Below, one piece after another: positions 25,739-35,255 of a DNA stretch of 64,000 nucleotides. The translations under genes were made by a program, and so were the position numbers. Every line of letters starts with the position of its first letter. Position 1 is the first letter of the stretch. Under the pieces are notes generated by a model. That model was not told the origin of the DNA. It made no database searches and saw nothing but the letters and a program-made list of their open reading frames with translations. This DNA comes from an uncultured Lachnospiraceae bacterium (GTDB lineage: Bacteria; Bacillota; Clostridia; Lachnospirales; Lachnospiraceae): NCBI GenBank assembly GCA_910589265.1, contig CAJUTQ010000026.1:4164-68163 (forward strand), given 5' to 3'.

Positions 25739-26746
25739 ATGATGATACGGGAAATGATAGAAGAGTGGGAGAAAGAATATTTAAGCCCTTATGCATCGCT
25801 AAGCAAACACTCCAAAGGCAGAGATAGAGCAGAAGAACAATGTGATATTCGGCCAGTATATCAAAGGGATAGAGACCGGATTTTGCACAGTAAAGCTTTT
25901 CGAAGGCTAAAGGATAAGACGCAAGTTTTTCTTACGCCAGAGGGGGCCCATTACCGAACAAGGTTAACCCATACACTGGAAGTATCCCAAAACGCCAGAA
26001 CGATTGCAAAGGCTTTGCGCCTCAATGAAGATCTGGTGGAGGCCATTGCCCTTGGACATGATTTAGGCCATACGCCCTTTGGACATGCAGGGGAAAGGGC
26101 ATTAAATAGAGTATGTCCTTTAGGTTTTGCCCATCATAAACAAAGTGTGCGTATGGTAGAGCTTTTAGAAAAAGGGGGAACAGGACTGAATCTTACATGG
26201 GAAGTGCGGGATGGAATATTAAATCATAAAACAAGTACTATACCAAGCACATTGGAAGGAAAGATTGTAAGACTGTCAGATAAAATTGCTTACATACATC
26301 ATGACATGGACGACGCCATAAGAGGGAAGATTTTAACAGAAAAGGATGTGCCAAAAAGAATTGGAAAGCTTCTTGGAATGACGGCTAGACTACGTCTGGA
26401 TTCGTTTATTCACGATATTGTCAGCGCAAGCTCTGGCAAAAATGATATTTGTATGTCTCCACAAGTGGAAGAAGCTATGAGAGAGCTGAGAAGATTTATG
26501 TTTCTGTCTGTTTATGAAAACAATGAAGTAAAAAAGGAAGAAGCAAAGGCAGAGAGACTGGTAGAGACTCTTTACCAATATTTTATGGACTATCCTATGA
26601 GAATGTCCCAAGAATTTATTCATCTCATAGAAGAAAAAGGAGAGCCCACAGAGCGGGTAGTTTGTGATTATATTGCATCCATGACAGATCGTTTTGCCAT
26701 AGCGAAGTACAATGAACTATTTATACCAGATTCCTGGCATGGATAG
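25739..26746 (+). CDS. dgt: dGTP triphosphohydrolase-like HD protein
   Basis: Hydrolyses dNTPs to deoxynucleoside and triphosphate. It is a 335-residue HD-domain protein with His in RLTHTLEVSQ, the HD pair in ALGHDLGHTPFGHAGE, and a later Asp in RLSDKIAYIHHDMDDA. It resembles the Dgt-like subfamily placed before dnaG in many clostridia; 22 bases separate it from dnaG. A TATAAT at 25671-25676 upstream could be the -10 of the operon promoter, but I see no good -35. Confidence 0.9.
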   Translation: MMIREMIEEWEKEYLSPYASLSKHSKGRDRAEEQCDIRPVYQRDRDRILHSKAFRRLKDKTQVFLTPEGAHYRTRLTHTLEVSQNARTIAKALRLNEDLVEAIALGHDLGHTPFGHAGERALNRVCPLGFAHHKQSVRMVELLEKGGTGLNLTWEVRDGILNHKTSTIPSTLEGKIVRLSDKIAYIHHDMDDAIRGKILTEKDVPKRIGKLLGMTARLRLDSFIHDIVSASSGKNDICMSPQVEEAMRELRRFMFLSVYENNEVKKEEAKAERLVETLYQYFMDYPMRMSQEFIHLIEEKGEPTERVVCDYIASMTDRFAIAKYNELFIPDSWHG

Positions 26747-26768
26747 TACAAAATAGATAGGAGCCAGT

Positions 26769-28541
26769 ATGTATTATTCGGATGAGATCATTGAGGAAGT
26801 AATAGGAAGAAATGATATTGTAGACATAATCTCTGGGTATGTGCATCTGAAAAAAAAGGGGAGCAACTATTTTGGATTATGTCCCTTTCACAATGAGAAA
26901 TCTCCTTCTTTTTCTGTTTCCCAGCCAAAACAAATGTATTATTGCTTTGGCTGCGGAGCAGGGGGAAGTGCATTGACCTTTCTTATGCAATATGAAAATT
27001 ATTCCTTTAAGGAGGCATTGGAAGCGCTTGCAGACAGGGCTGGCGTAAAACTTCCAGAAGAAGGACGTACAGTAAGAGAGAGGAGACAGGAATTATTAAA
27101 AAGTAAGATTTTAGAAATAAACAAGTTGGCAGCTAATTATTTCTACTATCAGCTTCGAAGGGAACAAGGGAAAGGGGCATATATTTATTTGTGTAACCGA
27201 GGATTAAAAGAGGAAACTATGAAAGGGTTTGGACTTGGATATGCAAATAAATATAGTGACGACTTATACCGGTATTTAAAACAGAAAGGGTATGACGACG
27301 AAACCATTCGAGAATCGGGACTTATGAATGTGGATGAAAAGCATGGAATGTACGATAAGTTCTGGAATCGTGTTATATTTCCTATCATGGATGTCAATAA
27401 TAAAGTCATTGGATTTGGAGGCAGAGTTATGGGAGAGGGGAGCCCTAAATATTTAAACTCTCCAGAAACAAAAGTATTTGACAAGGGCAGAAATTTGTAT
27501 GGTTTAAACAGAGCCAGACGTTCAAAGAGAAATCATCAAATATTGTGTGAAGGATATATGGACGTCATTGCCCTTCATCAGGCAGGATTTGACCAGGCAG
27601 TAGCTTCTCTTGGGACAGCCTTGACCCATGGACAGGCCAGTCTAATGAAGAGGTATACAGAGGAGGTTCTTTTGACCTATGACAGTGATGAGGCAGGAAC
27701 AAAGGCTGCCTTAAGGGCAATTCCTATTTTGAGGGAGGGGGGTATTATAACAAAAGTTATTCATATGGAACCTTACAAAGATCCAGATGAATTTATAAAA
27801 CATTTAGGGGCAGAAGAATTTGAAAAGAGAATTGCCAAAGCGGAAAACAGTTTTTTCTTTGAGCTGCGTATACTAGAGCAGGGGTTCCAGCTAAAGGATC
27901 CCCAGGAAAAGACAAAGTTTCATAACCAGGTGGCAAAAAAAATTGCCCAATTTGAAGAGGAAATTGAGAGGGAGAATTATTTGCAGGCTGCAGCAGAAAA
28001 ATATCATATTGGATTTGAACAGCTAAGACGCCTTGTAAATACGTATGTGGCAAAAGAACAATGGACGAAGGAAGCGCCAAAACCAAAGTCTGGCATGACT
28101 AAGAAGAAAGAAAAGCCAGAGGGAAGGAGCCAATCCCAGAAACTTTTGCTCACCTGGATGATGGAAGAACCAAACATTTATCCTGTTATTAGAGGGTATA
28201 TAGGACCAGAGGATTTTACAGAGAATCTGTATAAAACAGTAGCGCAACAGTTATTTGACCAGCTTGAGCAGGGAGATATAAATCCTGGGGCTATTATGAG
28301 CCATTTTGAGGGGGAAGAGGAGCAAAGAGAAGTAGCTTCCATGTTCCATACCCACTTGGAAGAATTAAACTCTAAGACGGAACGAGAAAAGGCATTGAAA
28401 GATTTACTGATCAAAGTGAAGAAATATAGTTTGGAGCAAAAAACAAAAGATGCATCAGAGGGACTAAAAGGAATAGAAAAAATAGTGGAAGGGAAGAAGG
28501 CTCTTGAGGCGCTGCAAAATACGCATATTTCTTTTGATTAA
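26769..28541 (+). CDS. dnaG: DNA primase
   Basis: Makes RNA primers for replication. It has 590 residues: the CHC2 zinc finger with Cys38, His41, Cys59, Cys62, the RNA polymerase core with Toprim motifs (CEGYMDVIAL; TYDSDEAG), and the helicase-binding C-terminal domain after about residue 440. Part of the classic macromolecular synthesis unit with rpoD. Confidence 0.96.
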   Translation: MYYSDEIIEEVIGRNDIVDIISGYVHLKKKGSNYFGLCPFHNEKSPSFSVSQPKQMYYCFGCGAGGSALTFLMQYENYSFKEALEALADRAGVKLPEEGRTVRERRQELLKSKILEINKLAANYFYYQLRREQGKGAYIYLCNRGLKEETMKGFGLGYANKYSDDLYRYLKQKGYDDETIRESGLMNVDEKHGMYDKFWNRVIFPIMDVNNKVIGFGGRVMGEGSPKYLNSPETKVFDKGRNLYGLNRARRSKRNHQILCEGYMDVIALHQAGFDQAVASLGTALTHGQASLMKRYTEEVLLTYDSDEAGTKAALRAIPILREGGIITKVIHMEPYKDPDEFIKHLGAEEFEKRIAKAENSFFFELRILEQGFQLKDPQEKTKFHNQVAKKIAQFEEEIERENYLQAAAEKYHIGFEQLRRLVNTYVAKEQWTKEAPKPKSGMTKKKEKPEGRSQSQKLLLTWMMEEPNIYPVIRGYIGPEDFTENLYKTVAQQLFDQLEQGDINPGAIMSHFEGEEEQREVASMFHTHLEELNSKTEREKALKDLLIKVKKYSLEQKTKDASEGLKGIEKIVEGKKALEALQNTHISFD

Positions 28542-28582
28542 GGATAAAATATGAACAGGATATGGAAGGATGGAATGTTACT

Positions 28583-29692
28583 ATGGATGAAAACACACAA
28601 GAAAAGTTTGTTGAGAAGTTAAAAGAGCTTCTGGCCATGGCGAAAAAAAAGAAAAATGTAATTGAATATCATGAAATTGGAGATTTTTTCCAGGATTTAG
28701 AGCTGGGTGAAGAACAGTTTGACAAAATTTTGGAGACTTTGGAACAAAACAGTGTTGATGTACTTCGAATAACAGAAGAAGATGAGCCAGACGAAGCAAT
28801 TCTCCTTAGCGATGAAGAGGAAGTGGATGTTGAAAACATTGATCTATCTGTTCCAGATGGTATTAGCATAGAGGATCCTGTTAGAATGTACTTAAAAGAA
28901 ATTGGAAAGGTTCCTTTATTGAATGCAGACGAAGAGATAGCGCTGGCCAGAAGGCTGGAAGTGGGAGACGAGGATGCAAAAAAACGTTTGGCTGAGGCAA
29001 ACTTAAGACTTGTTGTGAGCATTGCCAAGAGATATGTAGGAAGAGGAATGCTGTTTTTGGATTTAATCCAGGAAGGGAACTTAGGATTAATTAAAGCAGT
29101 AGAAAAGTTTGATTATCGAAAGGGTTTCAAATTCAGTACTTATGCCACCTGGTGGATACGCCAGGCTATTACAAGGGCAATTGCCGATCAGGCTAGGACT
29201 ATTCGAATTCCTGTCCATATGGTAGAAACAATCAATAAATTAATTCGAGTAAGCAGGCAGCTTCTTCAGGAGCTGGGGAGGGAACCAACCCCAGAAGAAG
29301 TAGCAAAAGAAATGAATATGCCTGTAGACAGAGTGAGAGAAATCTTAAAAATATCTCAGGAACCAGTATCCTTGGAAACTCCTATTGGAGAAGAAGAGGA
29401 CAGCCATTTGGGTGATTTTATACAAGATGATAACGTACCAGTCCCAGCAGATGCGGCGGCCTTTACGTTATTGAAGGAACAATTGGTAGAAGTGCTTGGA
29501 ACATTGACGGAAAGGGAACAGAAAGTACTCCGCCTGCGCTTTGGCTTAGACGATGGACGAGCCAGAACGTTAGAAGAGGTGGGAAAAGTATTTAATGTGA
29601 CAAGGGAGAGAATAAGGCAGATAGAAGCAAAGGCTTTAAGAAAGCTTCGCCATCCAAGCAGAAGCAGAAAATTGAAAGATTATTTGGACTAG
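28583..29692 (+). CDS. rpoD: primary sigma factor SigA/RpoD
   Basis: Housekeeping sigma factor. Regions in order: 1.1-like acidic N terminus, region 1.2/2 (DPVRMYLKEIG; DLIQEGNLGLIKAVEKFDYRKGFKFS; ATWWIRQAITRA), region 3, and region 4 helix-turn-helix (LEEVGKVFNVTRERIRQIE). 369 residues from ATG 28583, which follows GGAAGG by 13 bases; the upstream ATG at 28562 would place that site inside the gene. The start is 41 bases after dnaG. Confidence 0.97.
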   Translation: MDENTQEKFVEKLKELLAMAKKKKNVIEYHEIGDFFQDLELGEEQFDKILETLEQNSVDVLRITEEDEPDEAILLSDEEEVDVENIDLSVPDGISIEDPVRMYLKEIGKVPLLNADEEIALARRLEVGDEDAKKRLAEANLRLVVSIAKRYVGRGMLFLDLIQEGNLGLIKAVEKFDYRKGFKFSTYATWWIRQAITRAIADQARTIRIPVHMVETINKLIRVSRQLLQELGREPTPEEVAKEMNMPVDRVREILKISQEPVSLETPIGEEEDSHLGDFIQDDNVPVPADAAAFTLLKEQLVEVLGTLTEREQKVLRLRFGLDDGRARTLEEVGKVFNVTRERIRQIEAKALRKLRHPSRSRKLKDYLD

Positions 29693-29696
29693 GCGT

Positions 29697-30398
29697 ATGA
29701 GGGAGTTGTCAAAAAGACTTTATGCTATAGCTAGTCTTGTAGATAGAGGCGCTATAGTGGCAGATATAGGGACGGATCATGGGTATCTTCCTATCTATCT
29801 ACTAGAACAGGGAATTTGCCAAAAGGCGATTGCTATGGATATCCGCTTAGGTCCTTTAGAAAGGGCAAGAACTCATATTAAAGAGCATAATCTTTCAGAG
29901 TACATAGAAACTAGGCTGTCCAATGGAATGAAGGAGTTAAGGGAAAACGAGGCAGATACAGTAGTTTTAGCTGGGATGGGAGGCCGTCTCATGTTAGATA
30001 TTTTAGAGGCAAAGAAAGAAAACCCCCTACTTTTTTATGCTTATATTATGCAGCCTCAATCAGAAGTCCCTTTGGTGCGCAAATGTTTACAGGATAAGGG
30101 TTATGAGATAAGAGCAGAAAAGATGGTGGAAGAAGGAGGAAAATATTATCCTATTATAAAGGCCAGGAAGGGACAGATGAATTGGGAGAGAGAGATTGAT
30201 TTTCAGTATGGAAAGTTTTTATTAGAGGAAAAGGATCCTGTTCTATACACATATTTACAAAAACAAAGGGAAAAAGTTAGGGAGATTGAAAGAAAGATAA
30301 AAAAAAGAGGACAGGGGAGTGAAGAAATCCATAGGCGGCTCCTTACCCTTTGGGAAGAAAAGAATAGAATAAAAGAAGCATTAGAAAGTTATGAATGA
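29697..30398 (+). CDS. trmK: tRNA (adenine-22 N1)-methyltransferase
   Basis: SAM-dependent methyltransferase that makes m1A22 in tRNA. It has motif I VADIGTDHGYLP, the LAGMGGRLM loop, and a C-terminal coiled coil (about residues 175-230) typical of TrmK. It is 233 residues long and starts 4 bases after rpoD, an arrangement common in Firmicutes. Its last 8 coding bases include ATG 30391, an alternative start for the next gene. Confidence 0.92.
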   Translation: MRELSKRLYAIASLVDRGAIVADIGTDHGYLPIYLLEQGICQKAIAMDIRLGPLERARTHIKEHNLSEYIETRLSNGMKELRENEADTVVLAGMGGRLMLDILEAKKENPLLFYAYIMQPQSEVPLVRKCLQDKGYEIRAEKMVEEGGKYYPIIKARKGQMNWEREIDFQYGKFLLEEKDPVLYTYLQKQREKVREIERKIKKRGQGSEEIHRRLLTLWEEKNRIKEALESYE

Positions 30399-30408
30399 GA
30401 GGTGTGGA

Positions 30409-31191
30409 ATGCTTTGTAAAGAAGTAATAGATAAACTAGAAGGAGCTTTTCCTCCTTATTATGGAGAGAGCTGGGACAATATTGGCTTGCTGTCAGGACG
30501 AATGGATAAGGAGATACAAAAAGTCTATATAGCCTTGGACGCCACAGACCAGACGATTGAAAGGGCAGTGGAAGGAAAGGCGGATTTCATGCTGACCCAC
30601 CATCCTTTTATATTCTCTCCTCTAAAAAAAGTACAAGCTCATGACTTTATTGGAAGAAGGCTGATTCACCTTATACAGAATGATATATGTTATTACGCCA
30701 TGCATACAAATTTTGATGTTTTAGCCATGGCAGATCTGGCAGGGGATATTTTGCATTTACAAAATAAAAAGGTATTGGGAGTTATGCATGAAGAGGAAGA
30801 TAGTCATAAGGGAATAGGCTGTTATGGATATTTGCCAAAGCCAATAACCCTAGAAGAATGTTGTCATTTTGTTAAAAAGGCTTTTACATTAGATTGGGTG
30901 AAAGTATTTGGGAATGAGGAAAAAATGGTGAGGACAGCAGCGATTGTGCCAGGGAGTGGAAAATCGTTCATCAAAAAGGCGTTGGAAGCAAAGGTAGATG
31001 TACTGATTACAGGAGATATGGATCATCATGAGGGAATAGACGCCCTGTTGCAAGGATTATGCATAATAGATGGAGGCCATTATGGATTGGAATATTGTTT
31101 TGTCCCTTACATGAAACAGTTTTTTGAAAAAGAAATGAAAGGACTGGAAGTTGACATGGAACAAAGGACCAGCCCCTTTCGTATTTTATAG
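30409..31191 (+). CDS. Nif3-like dinuclear metal centre protein (YqfO family)
   Basis: NIF3 family, 260 residues from ATG 30409. Metal ligands are visible: the His pair in MLTHHPFIF, the segment AMHTNFDV, and the later GDMDHHEG and GGHYGLE. GAGAGGTG at 30397-30404 sits correctly for ATG 30409; the ATG at 30391 lies before it. It is conserved after trmK in Firmicutes. Biochemical function is unsettled in the literature (GTP cyclohydrolase I type 2 annotations are not reliable). Confidence 0.9.
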   Translation: MLCKEVIDKLEGAFPPYYGESWDNIGLLSGRMDKEIQKVYIALDATDQTIERAVEGKADFMLTHHPFIFSPLKKVQAHDFIGRRLIHLIQNDICYYAMHTNFDVLAMADLAGDILHLQNKKVLGVMHEEEDSHKGIGCYGYLPKPITLEECCHFVKKAFTLDWVKVFGNEEKMVRTAAIVPGSGKSFIKKALEAKVDVLITGDMDHHEGIDALLQGLCIIDGGHYGLEYCFVPYMKQFFEKEMKGLEVDMEQRTSPFRIL

Positions 31192-31211
31192 AAAAAGAAA
31201 GAGGTTTGCCA

Positions 31212-32879
31212 ATGAAAGACCAAAGATACCAAGTAATGGTAGGAGATCAGGTGAGGGAATATGAAGAAGGAACGACATTTTTATCCATTGCAAAGGATTT
31301 TAGGGAACACTATGATTGTGCCATTGTTTTAGTCATTGTGGATCAAAAGCTTCAGGAGCTTCATAAAAGACTAAGGAATGATTGCATGTTGAAATTTCTT
31401 ACATTGAGAGATAATATTGGACATAAGGCTTATAGAAGAAGCGCTTGTTTTCTTCTAATTAAAGCATTTTATGATGTCTTAGGACATGATGAAAGGAAAA
31501 AAATAAAAGTAGAGTTTTCCTTAGGCAAGGGATATTATTGCTCAGTAAGAGGGGAAGTTTGTTTAAATGAAAAAATTTTGGGAAAAATAAAAAAGAGGAT
31601 GCAGGAATTAGTAGAAATGGATATTCCCATTTTAAAGGCATCTTGTCATAAAGATGAAGCAATAGAAAAATTCCACCGATATGGTATGTCAGACAAGGAG
31701 AAGCTGTTTCGGTATCGGAGGGGATCCGAAGTGAATTTATACAGTATTAATAACTTTGAAGATTACTTTTATGGCTATATGGTGCCAAGTACAGGCTATC
31801 TTCCATATTTTGATCTGTATTTGTATGATAAAGGGCTTATATTGCAGCTTCCTTCCAGGCAAGAACCAACAGCAGTTCCTCCTTTTCACCCATCAGCTCA
31901 GCTGTTTGCAACAATGAAAGAATCAGGACAGTGGGGAGAATCTCTTGGAATAGATACAGTAGGGGCTTTAAATGATGTAATTTGCAAAGGGGAGATCAAG
32001 GATATGATACTTGTTCAGGAGGCTTTGCAAGAAAGTAAAATTGCTTCCATTGCAGCAGATATTATCCGTCAGGGAAATAAAAAGTTTGTCATGGTGGCAG
32101 GACCTTCTTCCTCTGGAAAAACGACCTTTTCCCATAGATTGTCTATTCAGCTTAGGGCTCAAGGGATGCAGCCCCATCCCATTGCAGTGGATGATTATTT
32201 TGTAGACAGAGAACAGACGCCAAAAGATGAGTATGGAAATTATAATTTTGAGTGCTTAGAAGCAATAGACCGAGAAAAATTCAATGAGGATATGACGGCC
32301 CTTCTTAAGGGAGAAGAGGTGGAGCTGCCTTTTTTTAATTTTAAGACAGGAAAAAGAGAGTACAATGGAAATGTGAAAACCTTAGGGAAAGATGATATAT
32401 TAATTATAGAAGGAATTCATGGACTAAATGACGCCTTGTCATACTCTCTTCCAAGAGAGAGCAAATATAAAATATATATTAGCGCATTAACGCAGCTCAA
32501 TGTAGATGAGCATAACCGGATACCCACAACAGATGGAAGGCTCATACGAAGGATGGTAAGAGATTACAGGACAAGAGGAGCCTCGGCCAAGAGAACCCTA
32601 TCTATGTGGGAGTCTGTAAGAAGAGGAGAAGAAGAAAACATTTTTCCTTTTCAGGAAGAGGCGGACGCTATGTTTAACTCTGCTCTTGTATATGAACTGG
32701 CCGTATTAAAACAATTTATAGAGCCATTGCTTTTTGGAATCCCCAAAGAGGACCCGGAATTTTTAGAGGCTAAGCGCCTATTAAAATTTATGGAATATTT
32801 TCTTGGAATTAGCAGTGAGGATGTGCCTCATAATTCTATACTGAGAGAATTTGTAGGAGGAAGCTGTTTTCAAGTATAG
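31212..32879 (+). CDS. nucleoside (uridine-type) kinase with threonyl-tRNA-synthetase-like N-terminal domains
   Basis: A 555-residue composite protein. Residues 1 to about 60 look TGS-like, and about 60-220 resemble the synthetase second additional domain. From about 270 there is a phosphoribulokinase/uridine kinase domain with P-loop GPSSSGKTTF and IIEGIHGLN as Walker B. It phosphorylates a nucleoside, by family analogy uridine or cytidine. ATG 31212 follows GAAAGAGG by 7 bases. It is the last gene of the dgt-dnaG-rpoD group. Confidence 0.88.
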   Translation: MKDQRYQVMVGDQVREYEEGTTFLSIAKDFREHYDCAIVLVIVDQKLQELHKRLRNDCMLKFLTLRDNIGHKAYRRSACFLLIKAFYDVLGHDERKKIKVEFSLGKGYYCSVRGEVCLNEKILGKIKKRMQELVEMDIPILKASCHKDEAIEKFHRYGMSDKEKLFRYRRGSEVNLYSINNFEDYFYGYMVPSTGYLPYFDLYLYDKGLILQLPSRQEPTAVPPFHPSAQLFATMKESGQWGESLGIDTVGALNDVICKGEIKDMILVQEALQESKIASIAADIIRQGNKKFVMVAGPSSSGKTTFSHRLSIQLRAQGMQPHPIAVDDYFVDREQTPKDEYGNYNFECLEAIDREKFNEDMTALLKGEEVELPFFNFKTGKREYNGNVKTLGKDDILIIEGIHGLNDALSYSLPRESKYKIYISALTQLNVDEHNRIPTTDGRLIRRMVRDYRTRGASAKRTLSMWESVRRGEEENIFPFQEEADAMFNSALVYELAVLKQFIEPLLFGIPKEDPEFLEAKRLLKFMEYFLGISSEDVPHNSILREFVGGSCFQV

Positions 32880-32922
32880 TCTGTTTACTAGACAGATGAA
32901 AAGAAAGGCATGGTAAAGAAAA

Positions 32923-34698
32923 ATGGATATTTTTGGGATGCTTTCAATGCTGGGAGGCTTGGCTTTATTTTTATATGGAATGCTCCTTTTAAGTCAAGGG
33001 CTGGAAAAGCTGTCAGGGGGAAGATTAGAACAAATTTTGGAGAGGCTGACCTCAAATCCTTTTAAGGCAGTTTTCTTAGGGGGATGTGTCACTGCTCTCA
33101 TTCAAAGTTCTTCGGCCACCACGGTTATGGTCGTGGGCTTTGTAAATTCAGGTATTATGAAATTATCTCAAGCAGTGGGTATTATTATGGGAGCCAACAT
33201 TGGGACAACAGTCACAGCGTGGATTTTAAGTCTGGCAGGTATTGAGGGCGATCAATTTTTTGTCCAGCTTCTAAAACCATCCACCTTTTCCCCTGTTTTA
33301 GCAATGATTGGCATTATATGTATTATGATGAGCAAAAGGGAAAGGCAAAAGGATATAGGGACTATTTTGCTTGGTTTTGCTATTTTAATGTATGGAATGG
33401 ATTCTATGAGCAGTGCTGTAAAGCCGTTGGCCCATGTTCCTGAATTTACAAATTTACTTTTGGTCTTTCAAAATCCAGTGATGGGAATTGTCGCTGGAGC
33501 TATATTAACGGCAATTATTCAAAGCTCATCAGCATCTGTAGGAATTCTTCAAGCTCTTGCCTCTACAGGCTCCGTTCGTTATAGTATGGCTATTCCCATT
33601 ATTATGGGGCAAAATATAGGTACTTGTATTACCGCTATTATTTCTAGTATTGGCGCCAGTAAAAATGCTAGGAGAACAGCCCTTATCCATTTATATTTTA
33701 ATCTCATTGGAACAATGGTTTTTATGATTTTATTTTATTTTTTCAATGGCATTCTAGATTTTTCTTTTGTAAATGAAAAAGTTACGCCGCCAGGAATTGC
33801 CGTCGTTCATAGTATTTTTAATATTACAGCGACTATCCTCCTTCTACCATTTGCAAAGGGATTGGAGAGGCTGGCTTATATGACAATTAAAGATACGAAG
33901 GAGGTACAAACAGAAACAAGAGCCAGAGAGTATGATCAAGTAAAATTATTAGATGAGCGGTTTCTTACTACTCCAGGCTTTGCAGTGGCAAAATGCATTG
34001 AGATGACGAGGAATATGGCTCTTTTGGCTAGCCAAAATGTAGGGGATGCCATAGAACTTAGGAAAAACTATTCAAAAGAAATGGAAGAAAAAGTAATTCA
34101 ATCAGAAGAAGAGGCAGATCGTTATGAAGATGCCTTGGGAAGTTATTTGATGAAGCTCAATGGAAGAGACTTATCAGGAAGAGACAGCCAGATTGTGACC
34201 ATGCTTCTTCATTGCATTGGGGATTTTGAGCGAATATCCGATCATGCCTTAAATATTATGAAGGCAGCAAAAGAATTAAAAGAAAAATCAGTTCAATTTT
34301 CAAGTATGGCTATAGAAGAAATTACAGTTATGGAAAATGCTTTAGGAGAAATATTATCTCTTGCTACCAAGGCGTTTTGCCAAGAAAATATAAAGATGGC
34401 AGAGTCTGTGGAGCCATTGGAAGAAGTGATTGACAGTCTAAAAGCGGAGTTGAAAAAACGCCATGTGAAAAGATTAAGGGAGGGAAAATGTACAGTTGAA
34501 TTAGGGTTTGTTTGGACAGACTTTATTCATAATTATGAGAGAATTGCCGATCATTGTTCCAATATAGCTGTCTGTATGATTGAATTAAAGGACAATAGTT
34601 TTGATACTCACGAATACTTAAATGAACTAAGGAGGACAGGAAACAGAGGATTCATTGATAAAGTGCAGATGTATCAGAGCAAATATGCTCTTCCTTAA
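32923..34698 (+). CDS. Na+/phosphate cotransporter with PhoU-like C-terminal domain
   Basis: A 591-residue protein. The membrane half has two inverted repeats with the signature QSSSATTV (about 62) and QSSSASVG (about 201). The cytoplasmic half from about 350 is a PhoU-type helical bundle (EMTRNMALLA, FERISDHALNI, YERIADHCSNIA). It probably moves phosphate in or out with sodium. The start follows AGAAAGG (32902-32908) by 14 bases. RNase P RNA begins about 10 bases after its stop. Confidence 0.9.
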   Translation: MDIFGMLSMLGGLALFLYGMLLLSQGLEKLSGGRLEQILERLTSNPFKAVFLGGCVTALIQSSSATTVMVVGFVNSGIMKLSQAVGIIMGANIGTTVTAWILSLAGIEGDQFFVQLLKPSTFSPVLAMIGIICIMMSKRERQKDIGTILLGFAILMYGMDSMSSAVKPLAHVPEFTNLLLVFQNPVMGIVAGAILTAIIQSSSASVGILQALASTGSVRYSMAIPIIMGQNIGTCITAIISSIGASKNARRTALIHLYFNLIGTMVFMILFYFFNGILDFSFVNEKVTPPGIAVVHSIFNITATILLLPFAKGLERLAYMTIKDTKEVQTETRAREYDQVKLLDERFLTTPGFAVAKCIEMTRNMALLASQNVGDAIELRKNYSKEMEEKVIQSEEEADRYEDALGSYLMKLNGRDLSGRDSQIVTMLLHCIGDFERISDHALNIMKAAKELKEKSVQFSSMAIEEITVMENALGEILSLATKAFCQENIKMAESVEPLEEVIDSLKAELKKRHVKRLREGKCTVELGFVWTDFIHNYERIADHCSNIAVCMIELKDNSFDTHEYLNELRRTGNRGFIDKVQMYQSKYALP

Positions 34699-34708
34699 TA
34701 GAAAGTAA

Positions 34709-35062
34709 TCAATAAGTAGAACAAATGATCGCAGCTGCAAAGGATAGGATGCAGGTGAGGAAAGTCCGGGCTTCATAGGGCAGGATGCCGGATAACGTCC
34801 GGTGGAGGTGACTCCAAGGCTAGTGCAACAGAAATATACCGCCTCTTATTATAGGAGGTAAGGGTGGAAGGGTAGTGTAAGAGACTACCGCCTGTCTGGC
34901 AACAGATAGGGCAGATGTAAACCCCATTCGAAGCAAGACCAAACGGAAAGCGATAGGCTTGCCCGGCCTGCTTTCAGGTAGGTCGCTGGAAGCTGCCGGC
35001 AACGGCAGTTGTAGATAGATGATCATTCACGACATAACCCGGCTTATCGTTCTGCTTATTGA
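34709..35062 (+). ncRNA. rnpB: RNase P RNA
   Basis: Catalytic RNA that matures tRNA 5' ends. Conserved elements are GAGGAAAGTCCGGGCTTC near the 5' end (34756-34773), AGTGCAACAGAAATATACCG (34821-34840), and near the 3' end ACGACATAACCCGGCTTA. The ends pair as helix P1: TCAATAAG (34709-34716) and AGAAC (34718-34722) with GTTCT (35049-35053) and CTTATTGA (35055-35062). The 5' end is only 10 bases after the preceding stop, so any dedicated promoter must lie in that coding sequence. End positions are approximate by a few bases. Confidence 0.95.
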
Positions 35063-35164
35063 TATTTACAAAAAGAAGGCAAGGATAAAATAGAAGGAAT
35101 GCTAGATAGAACAATAGGGATATCCCCTTTTATCCAATGGTTGCCATAGAAATGAATAAGAGAT

Positions 35165-35224
35165 GCCAGATTTTGTAAAAGTTCTTTTGGAATTGTAAGA
35201 GCTTTTGACGAAATCTGGCTTTTA
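35165..35224 (+). terminator. intrinsic terminator downstream of rnpB
   Basis: GCCAGATTT (35165-35173) pairs with AAATCTGGC (35211-35219), followed by TTTT. The inner part AAAAGTTCTT (35177-35186) also pairs with AAGAGCTTTT (35197-35206, one G-T), making one long hairpin. It lies between rnpB and the convergent gene. Confidence 0.8.
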
Positions 35225-35255
35225 TACACATTTTAGAGGTAGACAATCTTTATTT

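Noticed and set aside
34820..35026. Minus-strand 68-codon frame
   Set aside because: It lies wholly within RNase P RNA and is a chance reading.
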